The position numbers were made by a program, and so were the translations under genes. 64,000 nt of DNA from the NCBI GenBank assembly GCA_916610825.1, contig OU744446.1, positions 31,200,445-31,264,444 on the forward strand, given 5' to 3'. The notes below the pieces were generated by a model. It ran no database searches. It was given only the letters and a program-made list of their open reading frames with translations, and was not told the origin of the DNA. Within the stretch, counting starts at the first letter, position 1; every line of letters starts with the position of its first letter. This DNA comes from Haliclystus octoradiatus (Eukaryota > Cnidaria > Staurozoa > Stauromedusae > Haliclystidae). Below, piece by piece: positions 12,101-25,900 of this stretch.

Positions 12101-15100
12101 AACAACAATACACTCATTGCTCTTGAATGTAACTTATGCGATTGCCCAGGCTGTTTCTAAGTGCCTTGTGTATGTTTATAAAGTTTGTTGGCTTGATCAA
12201 ATTAATTTCAAATTCCGTCAGACTAACTAAAACAAGTTTGACTGTGAAACAAACACTTGCACACCATCAATTTCCTATATGTTACAGGATTGTGTAAATC
12301 CAAATGTATTAAAAACGTTAAACAATGATGGGTTGCACTGATCTGATAATCCATCATTGACTATGTTGGTCTCTAAGCTGAAATGTAAACTAATTCAACT
12401 GTTGTGAAGTACTGTAATGTTGCATACAATTCTGCTGACAATAATTGTTTTTCATCAACATTTTGAAATTGTTTTTATTTAAGATCTGAATTGCAAGTTC
12501 AATTGCGAGCAGTTGAACAGGAAATGATGCAATTACGCCATCGTGCCCAACAAGCAAAACATGATCAACAGCAAGGCTTTGGGGCTCCTAGTAAGTACCT
12601 TAGATACCCAGATAATTCCAGATTAAATGCAGTCAAGTGTGTTTTTCTGTCTATGTGTAAAATGTTATTGCAAAAGTTCAACAGTGAATACGATTGATCA
12701 TCTAGATTCACATTATGGATTAAGTAAACAAAGTAAGGGCTGTGTTGAAGTTTAGACTTCTCCTTCCATAGAAGATATCAGATATATATATATATTGCTG
12801 TTTGTACTATAATTGGTGATCAATCAAGAAATTGATCTTCGGCCGGCGTATGTGTGGACCTGGTACAAAGCCAACATTATTACAAGCTGCGTAACACTTT
12901 TCATATAGTTTCAGTAAGGAACGGCACCTGGTAGTCCATGCATAATTAATCTGGAATTCCTGACAATTCTTTTGTTGCTTCTGCGTCGATCATACTTGAG
13001 ATTCCTGTTAATTGGACTTTGATTATGTTAGACATTGATTCAAATTTATAGATAAGATTAATTGTTCTCTGACTGTTTTGAAATTATTTCTTTTTTTCAG
13101 TGGAGCTTTCTAAAGATCAGCAAACAGCAATGTGGAATCAGAATTACATTGACTCTGGTATTCAATCAGGAATTACCACTGCGGCACCATCAGTAAAAGG
13201 TGGTTTTGAAGAAGAAGAAGCTGCTTCTCATAATTCATTCACATTTGAATGGGAATCTGGTTTTGGTAATGAACAAATGGATACTATGAATGATCAATTT
13301 ATCAACACAAGAAGGTATGGCTCATTGCTGGTCTGATAATTTAATAATGCTATAATCAATTATTGCCCATAAAGTTACTAGCTGGTCAACATCTTCGAAG
13401 AGTTGTTTTACTGTCAAAACCAATAAATTACATTGCTTACTTTTCTTTATTTGTTAGCAATCGCATACGTGAGGCAATGTTCCCTGAGACCATTGATGAG
13501 CAAATGGAAATACCATCAACGCAACTTGATGTTGGTAATCCAACTGCTGTTCAGCGTCTTTCTGAACCGTCTCAAATGCTGAAAAATGCAGTTGTGGATT
13601 TGATTAACTATCAGGTAAGTTGTCGACATTTCACGGACGTAATTGTTTGTAATAAATTACTAATAATTGTAGAAAATTCACAGATGTAATTGTGTTCAAA
13701 AATTGCAGAAAATTCTCTGATGTTGTTTGTATCCTATTGTTTCTTACATTACCAGCTTTTGGTAGTTCTACATTAAAATGTTTGCCCTGGGAATTTGAGT
13801 CATTGCCATAAACATTGATATCCTTGATTTAAGACTATTTTTGAAATTTGAGTCTTTTCTTCTGAAGGATGATGCTGATATAGCAACTAAAGCAATTCCA
13901 GAATTGATTCGATTACTCAATGACAATAGCCCAACACATGTTAGCCAAGCAGCAATGTTTGTTCATCAATTATCAAAGAAAGACTCAAGTAGACATGCCA
14001 TCATGAACAATCCTCAAATGGTTGCTGCATTAGTACGCTGTGCAAACAACTCAAATGATTCAGAAACTGTCCGCTGTATTGTTGGCACACTACATAATCT
14101 CTCACATCATAGGTTTGTGGTCTCAATCTTTCAATGTTATGGTTGTTTTTGTTCAATACTTATTTAGCAATATTCTGCTTTGAAATTTGCTGCAGTCATT
14201 ATTATCCCTAGTTATGATAACTAATGCTTCTAGTGTCACTGTGACAATATTATGTGCAGTGTCTGACAATAAAACTCTTGAAATTGACTTTTTTATATTT
14301 TTGAAGTGTTGTTGAGGTTTGATCTATACGATATTAATTTAGTTCCTCGGAAAAGCTAATTTCTTCTTTTTCCATCGGCTTTAAAACAAAGTAAATTCAT
14401 TGAAATTACTAGTCTTGCTATTGTTTTGGTAATTTTCCAAGATAATTTCCTCTTTTTTGACTGAGCTCGACTCTAATGCCTGAATCTCTGAAATCTAGGA
14501 CTGTAGGATTCCCACATTTGTCAGACAAACCCTGACTAATGTGTGATAATAATTAGCCGATTTAAACTGTACCCAATTAGGTAACATGCATCATATATTG
14601 ATGTTCACCATATCTAAACAACTAATGGTAAAATGCACTTCTCTTGTTTGATTATATTTTAATTGATCTTCTTAACTTACAATAGGCAAGGTCTCCTTTC
14701 CATATTCAAATCTGGTGGAATTCCTGCATTAGTCCGTCTACTGAGTTCCCAAGTCGAATCTGTTTTGTTCTATGCTATTACGACTCTCCACAATTTACTT
14801 TTACATCAAGAAGGTGCCAAAATGGCTGTTCGTTTGGCTGGTGGATTACAGAAGATGGTTGCTTTATTGCAGAGAACAAATGTGAAATTCTTAGCTATTG
14901 TAACAGGTATACTTTAAAACTGAGAATACGACTACTCCTCATATTATAATATGGGAATTATTCCTATAATCCCATCATACAATAATCAAATTGCAAGATT
15001 GACTTATGTGCATATATTGATTGATTTTTTTATTATATTATTGTAGATTGTTTGCAAATTCTTGCATATGGAAACCAAGAAAGTAAACTTATTATCCTTG

Positions 15101-18100
15101 CTTCTGCTGGTCCTGCTGAACTTGTTCGTATTATGAAAAGTTACTCATACGAAAAGTTATTATACACTACATGTCGTGTTTTGAAAGTTCTCTCTGTCTG
15201 TTCAAGTAACAAACCTGCCATTGTTGAGGTAACTATAGATTTGCATTATTACTTTTTCTTTATTATTTTTTAATTATTCGATTTTGACCTTGTTTCGAAT
15301 CGTGAAAAGTTATTTTAAAAACGTTTAAAAACTGCAAAACAAAATAGTTTTAATGAAGAAAGGAATACTGTAACTTCCTTTTTGATCTTCTAAAAAAAAT
15401 GTAAATACTCATTCTAACTGTAATAAAACAGATGCTTTTCAGTGAATCCTTTTTCTTTATAAGAAATCAAAATGATGATATTATTCATGATTGTGCTTGC
15501 TGGGGTTTTCAATTAATAAACACATAATCTGCATCAGTAAATTGATAATATAGCTTTTCATGTACCTATTAATTAAATCATAGACAATTTATTAGCATTT
15601 GGCATGAGTAAATTTTGTCATAGTCATTACTTTGGATCTTTTGGTTGAAGTGAATCTTTTGGGTTTGCCAGTTTGTTTCTTGGTCAGTGATCATGTACAA
15701 TAATATGATTATATGAATGTACCTTTACTAATATTTGTGTTGCTATTGCAGGCTGGTGGAATGCAAGCACTTGCTAATCATCTTTCTCATCAATCAAGTC
15801 GTTTGGTACAAAATTGCTTGTGGACTTTAAGAAATTTATCAGATGTAGCTACACGACAGGATAGTCTTCATGGTTTGCTTCAACTTCTGGTTCAATTGCT
15901 TACGTCTAACGATATGAATATTGTCACATGCTCAGCTGGTATTATTTCGAATCTGACTTGCAACAATTCTAAAAATAAAGTAAGCTTCTATTTGTGTGTA
16001 ATATGTAGCAAACTACTTGTTAATAATCACAGCCACTATTACCTGATACATCATCGTACCACTATCTTGTTTCAATCGACATTTAAAATATGTTGGAAAT
16101 GTGGTGTTTTTGGGATCCAGCACATTTATTTGTGATACACTTCAATACTTGTTTACAAAACTTCGACACATTGTAGACGCAATTATTTTCTATTATAATT
16201 TTTTGAATTAAGACGGAATTTTCTAGTTATATAGTTATTGTAATATCAATTGAAATGAAACATTACGGAAATATTCAGATCTTACATAATGTAGGGGGCC
16301 TAGTGGCGTGGTGACATTTATTATACTTTTATAGTGTTTTTTCTCCAAAATTGTGTATGAGGCTATTTTTCTGTGGTATAATATTCATAGAGTATATATT
16401 TAACTCTATTTTCTCACCATTTTATCTGCAGCAAATCGTATGTCAAATTGGTGGAATAGAAGCTCTTGTGCGCACATGTCTGCAAGCTGGCGAGCGAGAA
16501 GAGATCACTGAGCCTGCAGTATGCGCTCTGCGTCACTTGACTAGTCGCCATGTTGATGCTGAAATGGCCCAAAACGCTGTTCGCATGCATTATGGTTTGC
16601 ATGTTCTCATCAAACTCCTGAACCCACCATCACGCTGGCCATTAATCAAAGCAGTGATTGGATTGCTACGTAATCTTGCTCTTTGTACTGCTAACCATGC
16701 GCCTATTAGAGAACAGGGTGGCATGCCGAGACTTATCCAACTATTGACCAAGTCATTCCAAGGTTAGTTTTATGTTTGATTATCTAGAAGCACTGATTGA
16801 TGTTTTGCTATTGCTATTATGTAGTTGTAAGCTTGATAGACTTGATTGATCAATCTTCAAAAAGAAATAATTTCGATTACCTGATGCTATGTTGTGTAAA
16901 GTGTAGCTAGCCTAATTACAGTCAATATCGCATAATACGTTATCGTACCATACGTTTTATCGCGTAATACGTTAAATTATTTTTGTCCCGGCCGAAATGC
17001 GGTCAAAGTCAACTAATTATTATTGCCTAATACGTTATCACGTAGTGCGTTTTATCGCACAATACATTCCAGATATTTGATCCCAAGAGGGTTTTTTATC
17101 ACTTAGTGCGTTATTATTGTAATCTGATTCTTTGTTTTGCTGAGGTGTCGACAATTAAATCTGTGAAAGCATAGAATCTACGGAAATCGTTTTGCTTTCG
17201 GAAATGGACATGACTTTGTTTACATCTTTATGTAAACACTATCCTATAAAATTTTATAAATAGTCTGAGTGATTGTTGTGATGTTGTTTCGCTAGAATTA
17301 TTCATAAATGTTTACATCACAAGAATCGTAATTTGTATACGTGATGTCTGATTTTGAATTACAATTTATTAATCAAGAATTTAATGGTGATCAGCGAGAT
17401 GATTTTAACTTCGAAAGATAAGCTTGACATGAATAAAGAGGGTGTTTATCATTTATTCATTTATATCGTAATTGAAACAGAAAGATTATATGGTTGTTTA
17501 ATTTGAGCTAGTTTTTCAGAAATAAGTTATATGAACAGGCAGAACAGCAATGTTTAATTTATATTTCTTTATGAAAACATGCTGATGAAAAGGCTACGGC
17601 ACCGTTGTGAAATTTTGCAACCTTTTCTTTTATTTACTCTCTATTGTGTTATTTTCTTTGGGGTCCCAACAATAACGTATTATTCACTGTATTATCGCGA
17701 TATTGACTGTAGCTGTTGAAAAATTCCATAGTAAATGTAACTGACCATTTCTGATCGATTTTCAGATATTCATCGCCGTGGTGCTGGTGCGCAAAGTATT
17801 CAAGATGGTGTAAAGATGGAGGAGATTGTAGAAGGAACTGTCGGTGCTCTGCACATTCTTGCTCGTGATGCCCATAACCGTAGTATTATCAGAAGCCTCA
17901 ACTGTATCCCAACATTTATCCAGGTAAAATAGCAACTCAATTGGTGGATTTAGTACTGTTATCCATACAGGCTTGCTGAGCTGACTATTATCTTTTTGTT
18001 CTTTTTTAGCTGTTGTACTCTGATATCGAAAACATTGTTCGTGTTGCTGCCGGTGTTCTTTGTGAACTTGCCCAGGACAAAGATGGTGCTGATGCAATTG

Positions 18101-19064
18101 AACGAGAAGGAGCAACAAAAATCCTCACAGAATTATTACATTCACGCAATGAAGGAATCGCTGCTTATGCTGCTGCCGTGTTGTTCCGAATGTCCGAAGA
18201 TAAATCTCAGGATTACAAAAAGCGTCTATCTGTCGAATTAACAAGCTCTCTATTCCGTGACGAATTGCCGTGGGAAGTAAGTTGAATATTTTTTGCTAGC
18301 AACACATTGATTGCCTCGTCATCCGATGTGTGTAGGCCTACAGAATTTGTGCAGAAATTCTCATTCCATATTGTATTGAATTTCCACATCCGCAAGTCAA
18401 ATTTGCTTACAGTTATTCAAGTAATTCAATTTTTGATTACTAGGCGTGTACATTTTGTACGGTAAGCTTAGTATAGCCCGTATAAGTAAAATTCCTGATT
18501 ATCTTGCAACCTTGAAATGAAATACTATAAACTATTTTGTGGTGAAATTGTTGTTAAACAATTTGGATAAATGCAAGTTCTGATAAATTCAATGAAAATT
18601 GTTCGCAATTTTTATTTGCACTCAATTGTTGTTAAACAATTTCGGATAAATGAAAGTTTGGATAAATTCAATGAAAATCATTCGCAATTTTTACTTGCAC
18701 TCAATTAAATGGGCTACACTATTCATTTGAATTATGGTTGTAGATTACATTTATGATTGTTTTCATGTTTGTGTATTTTCAACAGCCTGGTGATACGCAA
18801 ATGGCCGATATCTTAACGTCACAATCATACCAAGATGAGTTATACAGCAGTGGTCCACAAATGAGTACCGCTCAGGGACAACAAGCTCAACCACAAATGC
18901 CAAGTAATAATACTTCCAGCATGGGTTATGGTGGTCAGTTCCAACATAATGCAGGATTCAATCAAAATCAATCTAGCTATAGTTACACATCTGAACAACA
19001 ACATCACCAGCAACCGCAACAACATAATATCGGTGGTGCACCTTGGTTTGATTCTGACCTTTAA
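9111..19064 (+). CDS. CTNNB1: Beta-catenin (armadillo-repeat adhesion and Wnt signalling protein)
   Basis: Fourteen coding exons with consistent phases: 9111-9135, 9369-9415, 11570-11637, 12484-12590, 13101-13314, 13458-13614, 13868-14112, 14686-14906, 15047-15228, 15752-15979, 16432-16762, 17766-17923, 18010-18276, 18786-19064; about 842 residues. It links cadherins to alpha-catenin at junctions and acts as TCF/LEF co-activator in Wnt signalling. The destruction motif DSGIQSG is at residues 100-106; S101, S105, T109 and S113 keep the spacing of human S33, S37, T41 and S45. Then come the alpha-catenin-binding region ([15 protein letters not shown]), the armadillo repeats (e.g. [47 protein letters not shown]), a Q/H-rich tail and the C-terminal WFDSDL PDZ ligand. 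Odd: exons 1-4 add ~82 residues, rich in R/E/Q/L and coiled-coil-like, before the region matching human residues ~15-25. Intron 2 holds an assembly gap. Confidence 0.98.
9616..9815. other. Assembly gap (200 Ns)
   Basis: Exactly 200 unknown bases inside beta-catenin intron 2. The round length suggests a placeholder of unknown true size. Exons on both sides join in frame, so no coding exon need be missing, though one cannot be excluded. Confidence 0.99.
10433..10850. mobile_element. TIR element with 9-bp target duplication carrying a helicase gene fragment (Pack-MULE-like)
   Basis: The 418-bp element has 55-bp terminal inverted repeats (10433-10487 and 10796-10850) that differ at one position and begin TAGCCTGCGTACCAGCCCC. 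It is flanked by the direct repeat ATATAGTAG (10424-10432 and 10851-10859). Long TIRs plus a 9-bp duplication are typical of Mutator-like elements. There is no room for a transposase, so it is non-autonomous. Its interior carries a RecQ-type helicase fragment (separate entry). It lies in beta-catenin intron 2. Confidence 0.88.
10533..10758 (+). pseudogene. Captured N-terminal fragment of a RecQ-type DNA helicase
   Basis: Inside the TIR element a frame reads [20 protein letters not shown], followed by the Walker A-like motif [14 protein letters not shown] and a stop at 10756-10758. This matches the start of the RecQ helicase core: the Q-motif-like LR..Q..AI stretch and motif I. An upstream ATG (10533) begins MAAAQLTTG in a frame that is one base off and stops at once. 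The likely cause is a single extra base in the T run at 10563-10566. Only the first ~70 residues of a helicase are present, without motif II (DEAH/DEVH) or beyond, so it encodes no working enzyme. Confidence 0.75.
16919..17709. mobile_element. TA-flanked non-autonomous DNA transposon (pogo/Tc1-mariner type)
   Basis: Inverted ends CAGTCAATATCGC... and ...GCGATATTGACTG are bounded by TA on both sides (16917-16918, 17710-17711), the target duplication of the Tc1/mariner/pogo group. The subterminal regions contain repeated TAATACGTTA and GTTTTATCGC motifs in both orientations. The 791-bp interior has no transposase. One short frame ([13 protein letters not shown]..., about 25 codons, starting near 17344) ends quickly. 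It sits in beta-catenin intron 11. Confidence 0.75.
18468..18722. mobile_element. MITE, family with TAGTGTAGCCCG-type ends (copy 1)
   Basis: Diverged inverted ends (TAGTATAGCCCG at 18468 and GGGCTACACT at 18713). The internal text is built on GGATAAATGCAA...TTCAATGAAAAT and is internally duplicated. Related copies lie at 35601-35796 and 53595-53790. Located in the last beta-catenin intron. Confidence 0.6.
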
Positions 19065-19128
19065 AGGTTAAATTCATTATAGCTCAACAAGATGTATTAG
19101 TGACATTTTTTTCTTTTTAATGGCACGC

Positions 19129-19134
19129 AATAAA
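19129..19134 (+). terminator. Polyadenylation signal of beta-catenin
   Basis: AATAAA lies 65 bp after the stop codon, followed by T-rich sequence. Other weaker A/T-rich candidates lie further downstream, so a longer 3' UTR is possible. Confidence 0.55.
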
Positions 19135-19628
19135 AGTCATTTTTTAATGTTATCAGGTAATACCTATATAAATATATATATATACATAAGAATAGTTTGT
19201 TTGATGAGTGTAAGTTTGCACTTATTAAGATGATGATAATAATAATGATGATAATGATGTAATTTGTTTACATTTTTCTTCAAAGGTTTTCACTATATAG
19301 TAGTTGATTGTATAATATTGTTATTTTATAACATAATTTATTATATTGACTCTGTATCTTTGTACAATTAATAATAATAATTATTATTATTATTATCAAC
19401 ACGTCATATAATTATTTTTGCTTTTTTGAATAATATTGCAATGTATGTAAATGATGTTACTTGTGACCTAAACGGTTTATTTGTAAAACCTTCAGCATTA
19501 TATATCATTAAAATATGTAGGATTAGTTTCAAGAAGTGCATTTTCACAATTCAGTTACTTGTCTTATTAGTTAATATCGTGTCATCACATTTGTCAAATA
19601 TCTATCTATCATTTATTGAACCAATTGG

Positions 19629-19715
19629 CACTATGAGATTTAAAAGTACTGAAATACTACTGAAAAACTACTGAATTTTTTCAGTAGAAGTTCAGTACTT
19701 TCAAATCTCATAGTG
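19629..19715. mobile_element. Small palindromic MITE, CACTATGAGATTT family (copy 1)
   Basis: Near-perfect inverted repeat: CACTATGAGATTTAAAAGTA at the left end and its complement at the right, about 87 bp in total. The middle is built from CAGTA/TACTG words. A larger relative with the same ends lies at 62634-62794. Confidence 0.75.
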
Positions 19716-22700
19716 TGTATGGGATAAAGGGCCAAATACATCCACTCCATGTCGCCTTTGAAATTTGTTACTTGCTGAACCAAGTGCAAACGCAGACAAC
19801 AATCTCTTATCTTAAGTTGTCTATTTAATTGTCTACTTAAGTGTATATATGAATCTTTTTAGATTGTGGGCAATTACTTCCTAGTACGTATTATATATGT
19901 ATTATGTCCCATACTATAGACCGTCTTTAGATCAGCTTTAGACCATCATTTGTTAACGTAAAATGATCATCTCGTTAATTATGATTCATAGTACTCATAT
20001 CAAGTGAGTTGCGGCTTTTGCATCACACAATACAGTAAAATTATCTGGTATGGTGTAATGGTACATCAAAATAATAAGCAGCGTTACGTAGGCAAAATGC
20101 TGTTCTACTGTTATAAGCAATATTTGCTACTCGTTTTATACAAATTTGAAACTTTAATTATTCTTGAGATGTTACAGATACCTGTATAAACAAACCAAAC
20201 TTTGAACAAACACTATCACAGTGTCAACCTTGCACCAGATCTGTATATAGATCCATAGCCACTTCAAGCTTTATTTCAAAAGAGAGACTGTTTAGTGTTT
20301 ATTCATCAAAACGAGATTAATTGTGCGCAAAGTTTATTATTTTCAATTTCAATGACCGCTTTCATGGAAAGAAAGTAAATGTGATCATTTATTTTATTCC
20401 ATGTTAGTGTGATGTGAAGAAGTATTTACTACCACAAAATTGAATCCTTCATATCATGAAAATGCTGCAATACCATGTGAATGGATTATCTTACTAAACT
20501 GGGTTGGATCATCTTGATTTGAAAGCGTGTTGACCTTGGCAACAACGGTTTTTATTTGCAGCTGAGGCTGAAATTAACTGAAAGGTAAATTGTGAAACGA
20601 CCAGTTTTAACAATAATTCTTAATTCTTTTATCAAAACTTGATGTTATTAATGCCTAGGCTACACTGAAAGATCACGTGAAGCTAGCTTAGATTTTTGGC
20701 TTTTCTTAGCTTTTGTTGGAATCATTTCCTCACATCATGTATTTCTCTTGATTTTTTCATTTTTATGAACTTTGTGTAGGCTACAATCGCTACATGCCTC
20801 TTTTTATTTTTAATTTGCATTTTGCAATTAGATCTCTGGTTTATTAGCTTTCAATGGAATTCACTATTTCAAACAAATCTGCATCAAATGCTGTATTTTT
20901 ATGTCGTTTTTTTTGTACTTTTATTTGTAAATTTACATGAATTACTTGTGCGAGTGAGTCGGCTTATAGTTTGCCCTTGTCACCCAGAGCTTTGGCGTTT
21001 GACAATGAATCTGAATTGACCGCCGCTTTGATCCAGATACGTCTTGTATTATTCAATGCTAAATAATGAAAAGCATCATTTAAGTAATTAAAAGAAAGGA
21101 AATATCAACCCCCCATAGGGGTGTGCAAGGGGTCAACATGATGCTTTGACACTTTTATTCAATGCTAAATAATGAAAAGCATGATAAAAATGTTATCAGA
21201 ATTTAATCCACATTGAACAGGCTATAACGGCTGAGATTATGAAGATGGAATGATATGTTGTTTTTTTGTTTTACATCATATAATTGTCAATTTTCAACAA
21301 TCTCATTTCTATTTATTTTTGCTATCAATAAAATAATAATAATAATATATATTATTATTATTATTATTATTATTATTATCAATAAAAACCTGATTGACAA
21401 CTTTTTATATAAAAATGTGTTTGTTGAATGTGATGTTTGCTGAATTGATCTCTTAGAAAGACCAAGCCTTTCAGTTTGTGCGTAAACTATGAACATCTCT
21501 TGACTCTAATTTAAAATGATATCGTATTACGAGTTTCGTATCCTACTTGTAGGCCTATTATTGATTCATAACTGTCGTGTCATACATCATTGGTTAGTCA
21601 ATGATCCATATAAGCTCTGATAAAAATTTCCAATTATTTGACACAGTTTGAAATGGTTGACCATATGTTGTTCTTATAAGAAATAAACTGATCCTTTTTA
21701 TTTAAACAAAACATAAATATTGAGTCACACCATCTTAATTATATGATTATGTTGTCTTAGATGTTTGATGTGTAGGTGTCACACGGTCACTTTTGTAAGT
21801 AATTAAAACAAAGAGAATGTCAACTCCCCATAGGGGTGTGCTGGGGGGACAACATGATGCTTTGAAAAAACTATATGCTAGCGTTAACTGCATACCATCA
21901 ATCCCTTTGTGTCACAGTAAACACCTGACTGCAACCATGTACATGTTTTCTAAATTGATATATGGTTGAAATAAATACATACACACAGTAACACCTTCAT
22001 CCTTTCTCATTTTTGAAGCTAATTTATATAATCAGATTCATTTGAGCATGGCAATTAGCAAGAAATAATCCAATTAGTATGGCGCTGGTGTTGAAACTGT
22101 GTAGGCTAGCATGAGAAATAAATTATAGATAATCAAAATGATTGTACAAGGTCGATTTGATTGCAACATATATGGGCTAGATGGTCAAGTCAAATGTGTT
22201 GACTGTTTAAATATGTTTAGGCATGTAGGATATCCATATACAGCGCATATTGTAATGGCTCCATATCCCACAGACGTTTCCCAAAATAAGATAACTTGAA
22301 TTTCTGTATTTTTTAATAAGACTGATAATCTTTATCATGATCTAAAATTGTTATCATGTGGTTCTGAACTAATAAATTCATATTTTATTCACAAAATCTT
22401 TTCTGCAATCTGAGACAGCCTTTATCAGAGCGATCTGAAATGTTAAATATGTGATAGGAAGAGAGAAAAAGCTAGGCTACTTATTAAAAATGGTTGTCAG
22501 TGGGGGGGGTCTCAGACAGTCAAATTATAGATGTTGAGATAGTAGGCATATATTACATAATTAAATCTTCATCCATATTCACCATCATCGTTTAGATCTA
22601 GTTTCATGTAAGACTTATAGGGTCAACTGTGGAGAGACATAAAACGAAACGCTCCTTCTGTTGTTTTTTGTATTTTCTTCAATTACTGACTTTGTGCGAT

Positions 22701-22987
22701 TCACATTATAAGCTAAAATTTACACCATGTTTTATTTAGGTATGGTATAAGTTAAGCTGCACAGCACGTTTCATCAACAGCTACTTACAATAATAACAAT
22801 GACAATACGTTACAGAAAGTTAGAAACTCGTTCAGTCAACATAGTGTTTAATATAGATTTTCTCCTCTTTTTATGCCTTCAGATGATTTTGATTTGTCTC
22901 TAATTCAACATGTTTTCAACCACATAGGATTCAAAAAGGTGTGCAGTACTACCAAGCTGTCTCAATGATATTTTAGTAATTTGAATT
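19716..22987. other. Intergenic region between beta-catenin and MGAT5
   Basis: No gene recognised. It holds a duplicated repeat (21042-21190 and 21782-21870), an AATAAT/ATT microsatellite at 21330-21381 and a TAGGCCTA octamer at 21550-21557. The MGAT5 promoter presumably lies toward the right end, but no diagnostic element is visible. Confidence 0.6.
21042..21870. repeat. Dispersed direct repeats with a CCCCATAGGGGTGTGC core
   Basis: A ~65-bp unit (AGTAATTAAAA...CAAC(C/T)CCCCATAGGGGTGTGC...CAACATGATGCTTTGA) occurs at about 21084-21151 and 21798-21866. A separate word ATTCAATGCTAAATAATGAA occurs at 21051 and 21158. The core CCCCATAGGGG is itself palindromic. Confidence 0.6.
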
Positions 22988-25900
22988 ATGGATACACAAG
23001 CATGGAGACTCAATATTTGGCCTTTAAATACGGTCTCACAAAGAAAAACTTCTTATTTTCTTAGCTCGCAGCGTATTGGATTCATTTTAATATTGTTTGG
23101 TTTTATATGGGGTATGTATTTAGTTTATATGACTGGGCAGCAAAGAAGTAATGAAAGTGAAGTGCTGAAGGAACAAATAATTGCTTTATCAAAGAAGTAT
23201 ATTGAAACTCTTGCTAAAGAAAAATCATTTTCTGAAGCAGATACTGTCCTTGGTGAGTAATTTGCCTGAGATGCATATGAGACCATCAACAACTTTGAAC
23301 ACAGAATCAGGTAGCATAGGCCTAATATTTAGGACAATTCTTGGATAATTGTTTTCTGTAATATCAAATGCTGTTTTCGTCAATATAAAATACGAATAAA
23401 AAAAAAATCGAAATCGAATATTTCATAGCTCAATATATTTTGTATGTTTGAATGGTCTGGATGATGAAATGCCAAATATCTCCAAGTTATGCACCATTAG
23501 GCTACCACATGTGGTCCGACAAAATGTTCAATCTTCTGAGAATCCTACAGCTTTACAATCCTAAATCATTGAAATATCGATTCCTTCTGAATTTGCTCTA
23601 GTCTTCCGGCATGTAGGATTCCAGGATCCCTATTTTTATTAAAACCCTAACCATACTATGACAGGCTTTTTTGTTATCAATCAATTGATTGAACAGGCAT
23701 GATGAAACATTGTTGAAATGCTTGTTGACTCACTCTGGATAAAAGGAGTTTATTTAAACCGCACTATCAAAATAAGCAGACTGTTGTATTTATATTTCCA
23801 AATGTTTCCACCTGTATTTTATGTTGTCAATAATTTCCTTCCATTGTGGAAACGTTTTAATCGCGTTTTTATTGTTTCCTTGAATGGTAACAATAGAACA
23901 AAACATTTTGATTAATCATAGGCCTAACTCAATAGGCTAAGAATCAAAATATTCAATTATCTTCTCAATTCGGACAGTTAGAAACTATATCATAGGCAAG
24001 CATATTTTTCGGGTTGTAACAATGGAAATCATCCCTAAGAATTTCCTATTGTCAGTCTAACAAGGATAACACGCTAAGTACTCTATGAATTATGGAAAGA
24101 CTCAGTAGGATTTATTCACTATCACGGTTAATGTAAATTTAGCACCATTTAAAATATTCTGACGATAATGTTAGGCTATAGGCCTTGTTTTGCCAAGTCT
24201 AAATAATCTCTTGATGTTTATCCTGCTTGGTCTTTTCTTGTTGAATAGAAGCTCAAATGTCTAAGACTGCGCTTAGACAAACAATCCCCAAATATATAGC
24301 AAATCTTTCTTTAATTGTATATATAAAAATGTACCCTAATGTACAGATCTCACGGATCGTTATCTAATGACTGATGTTTGAAACGTTAACTCTTCTACTG
24401 ATTATACATTCTGTTCTAAGTCTATTTATTTATGTTTGATACATAATATAAAAAATTTAATATCTGGTCAGCTAAGCAAAACATAATTAGAGGTTACATC
24501 ATATATTTTCTAAAACTATACATTGAAATGTCTAGGTAATCACATGTTATTGTTTACAAGTTTGTTTACATAACGCTTACTCATACATATATAATTATAG
24601 TGTTAACGTAATGTTCTAAATCTAAATCACTAACCTAATCTTTATAATAATAGAATGATGTAACTCTTAATTTACAAGTACATATCTATCAATCTACCAT
24701 AGGAAATAAAGTATTCTTCACCCTACATACCCTAACCAAAGGGTAAATCTAGCAAAAAATGTTACACTCAGATTTAAAAACTTAAAAGTTAAATCTGATA
24801 GGAAATAAAAACTCAAAACTCAAAAATTAAATCTGATAGGAAAAAGGTTTAAGTAAAATCTTAATCGGATAAATCAGGTTAAACATTCATGGTAAATATC
24901 GTTGATCATGAGCTTGAATAATTTGAATTTAGATTGAGATAGAAGGTTTAAACTCAGCTGTAGGCTATGTCCATCTTGAATCGAAGATAAATATTGATAA
25001 TTGAGATTTGAATTGAAAATCATGTTAATATTTGCTACGTAAGTATGCTAATTAAATCAAATTGATTTAAAACCATTCATTAGCATAGAAATTGTTCCAT
25101 GTTATCAAATATTTATGAGATATGCATAATCAAGTTTGTTTTTATATTAGTTATTCAACATATGCAAGTAACTTGATGTTTTTGTAAATTGTTTACTAGT
25201 TGCTATGGATACTATTTGATGAGCTGTATAATTACTGATAACAAACATTGAACTAAATTTTAAATTTTTTATCGTTTATTGCCTGTAAATTAAAACAAGT
25301 ATTCGATACTGTAAGCCCATGAAATACTAACATATATGATGTACAGTAACAAACATTTAATTATATACAGTAGGCTAATGCCAATTAATATAATCTTAAA
25401 ACAAAATGAAGAGCCAATGCTTATGTTGGCGTTGAAATGTCTGTCAAAGAACGATATGACACATAAAAAAACAGCAAATATCTCAAGTTTTTATTATTGA
25501 TATACAGTACTTCCATTTTCTTTTCTTATTATGATTATGTGGCTTCTGAATGTGTGAAATATATGATTTGCAGCAGAAAAATTATTTTAAAATTGAGTTG
25601 ATTATGTTATACAGTTGTTTGTATCTATGGCAACGTACATTCATGATTTAAATAATAAATAGATAATTCCTACATGTTTTGTAGTTAATAGCAACCAATT
25701 TATTATCATATTTCTTATTAATTGGATTATCAAAGTTTAAAATAATATTAATAATATAGTGTATTTGTCTATTTGAGACATAGGTAAGTGTTTGACTGAC
25801 GGTTTACATGTTGGCCTACAAAAAAATGTCATAACACATACAATATTACAGTTAAAGTTACATGTAGGCCTACTTATATAGGTAGGCCTTATAGGTAGGC

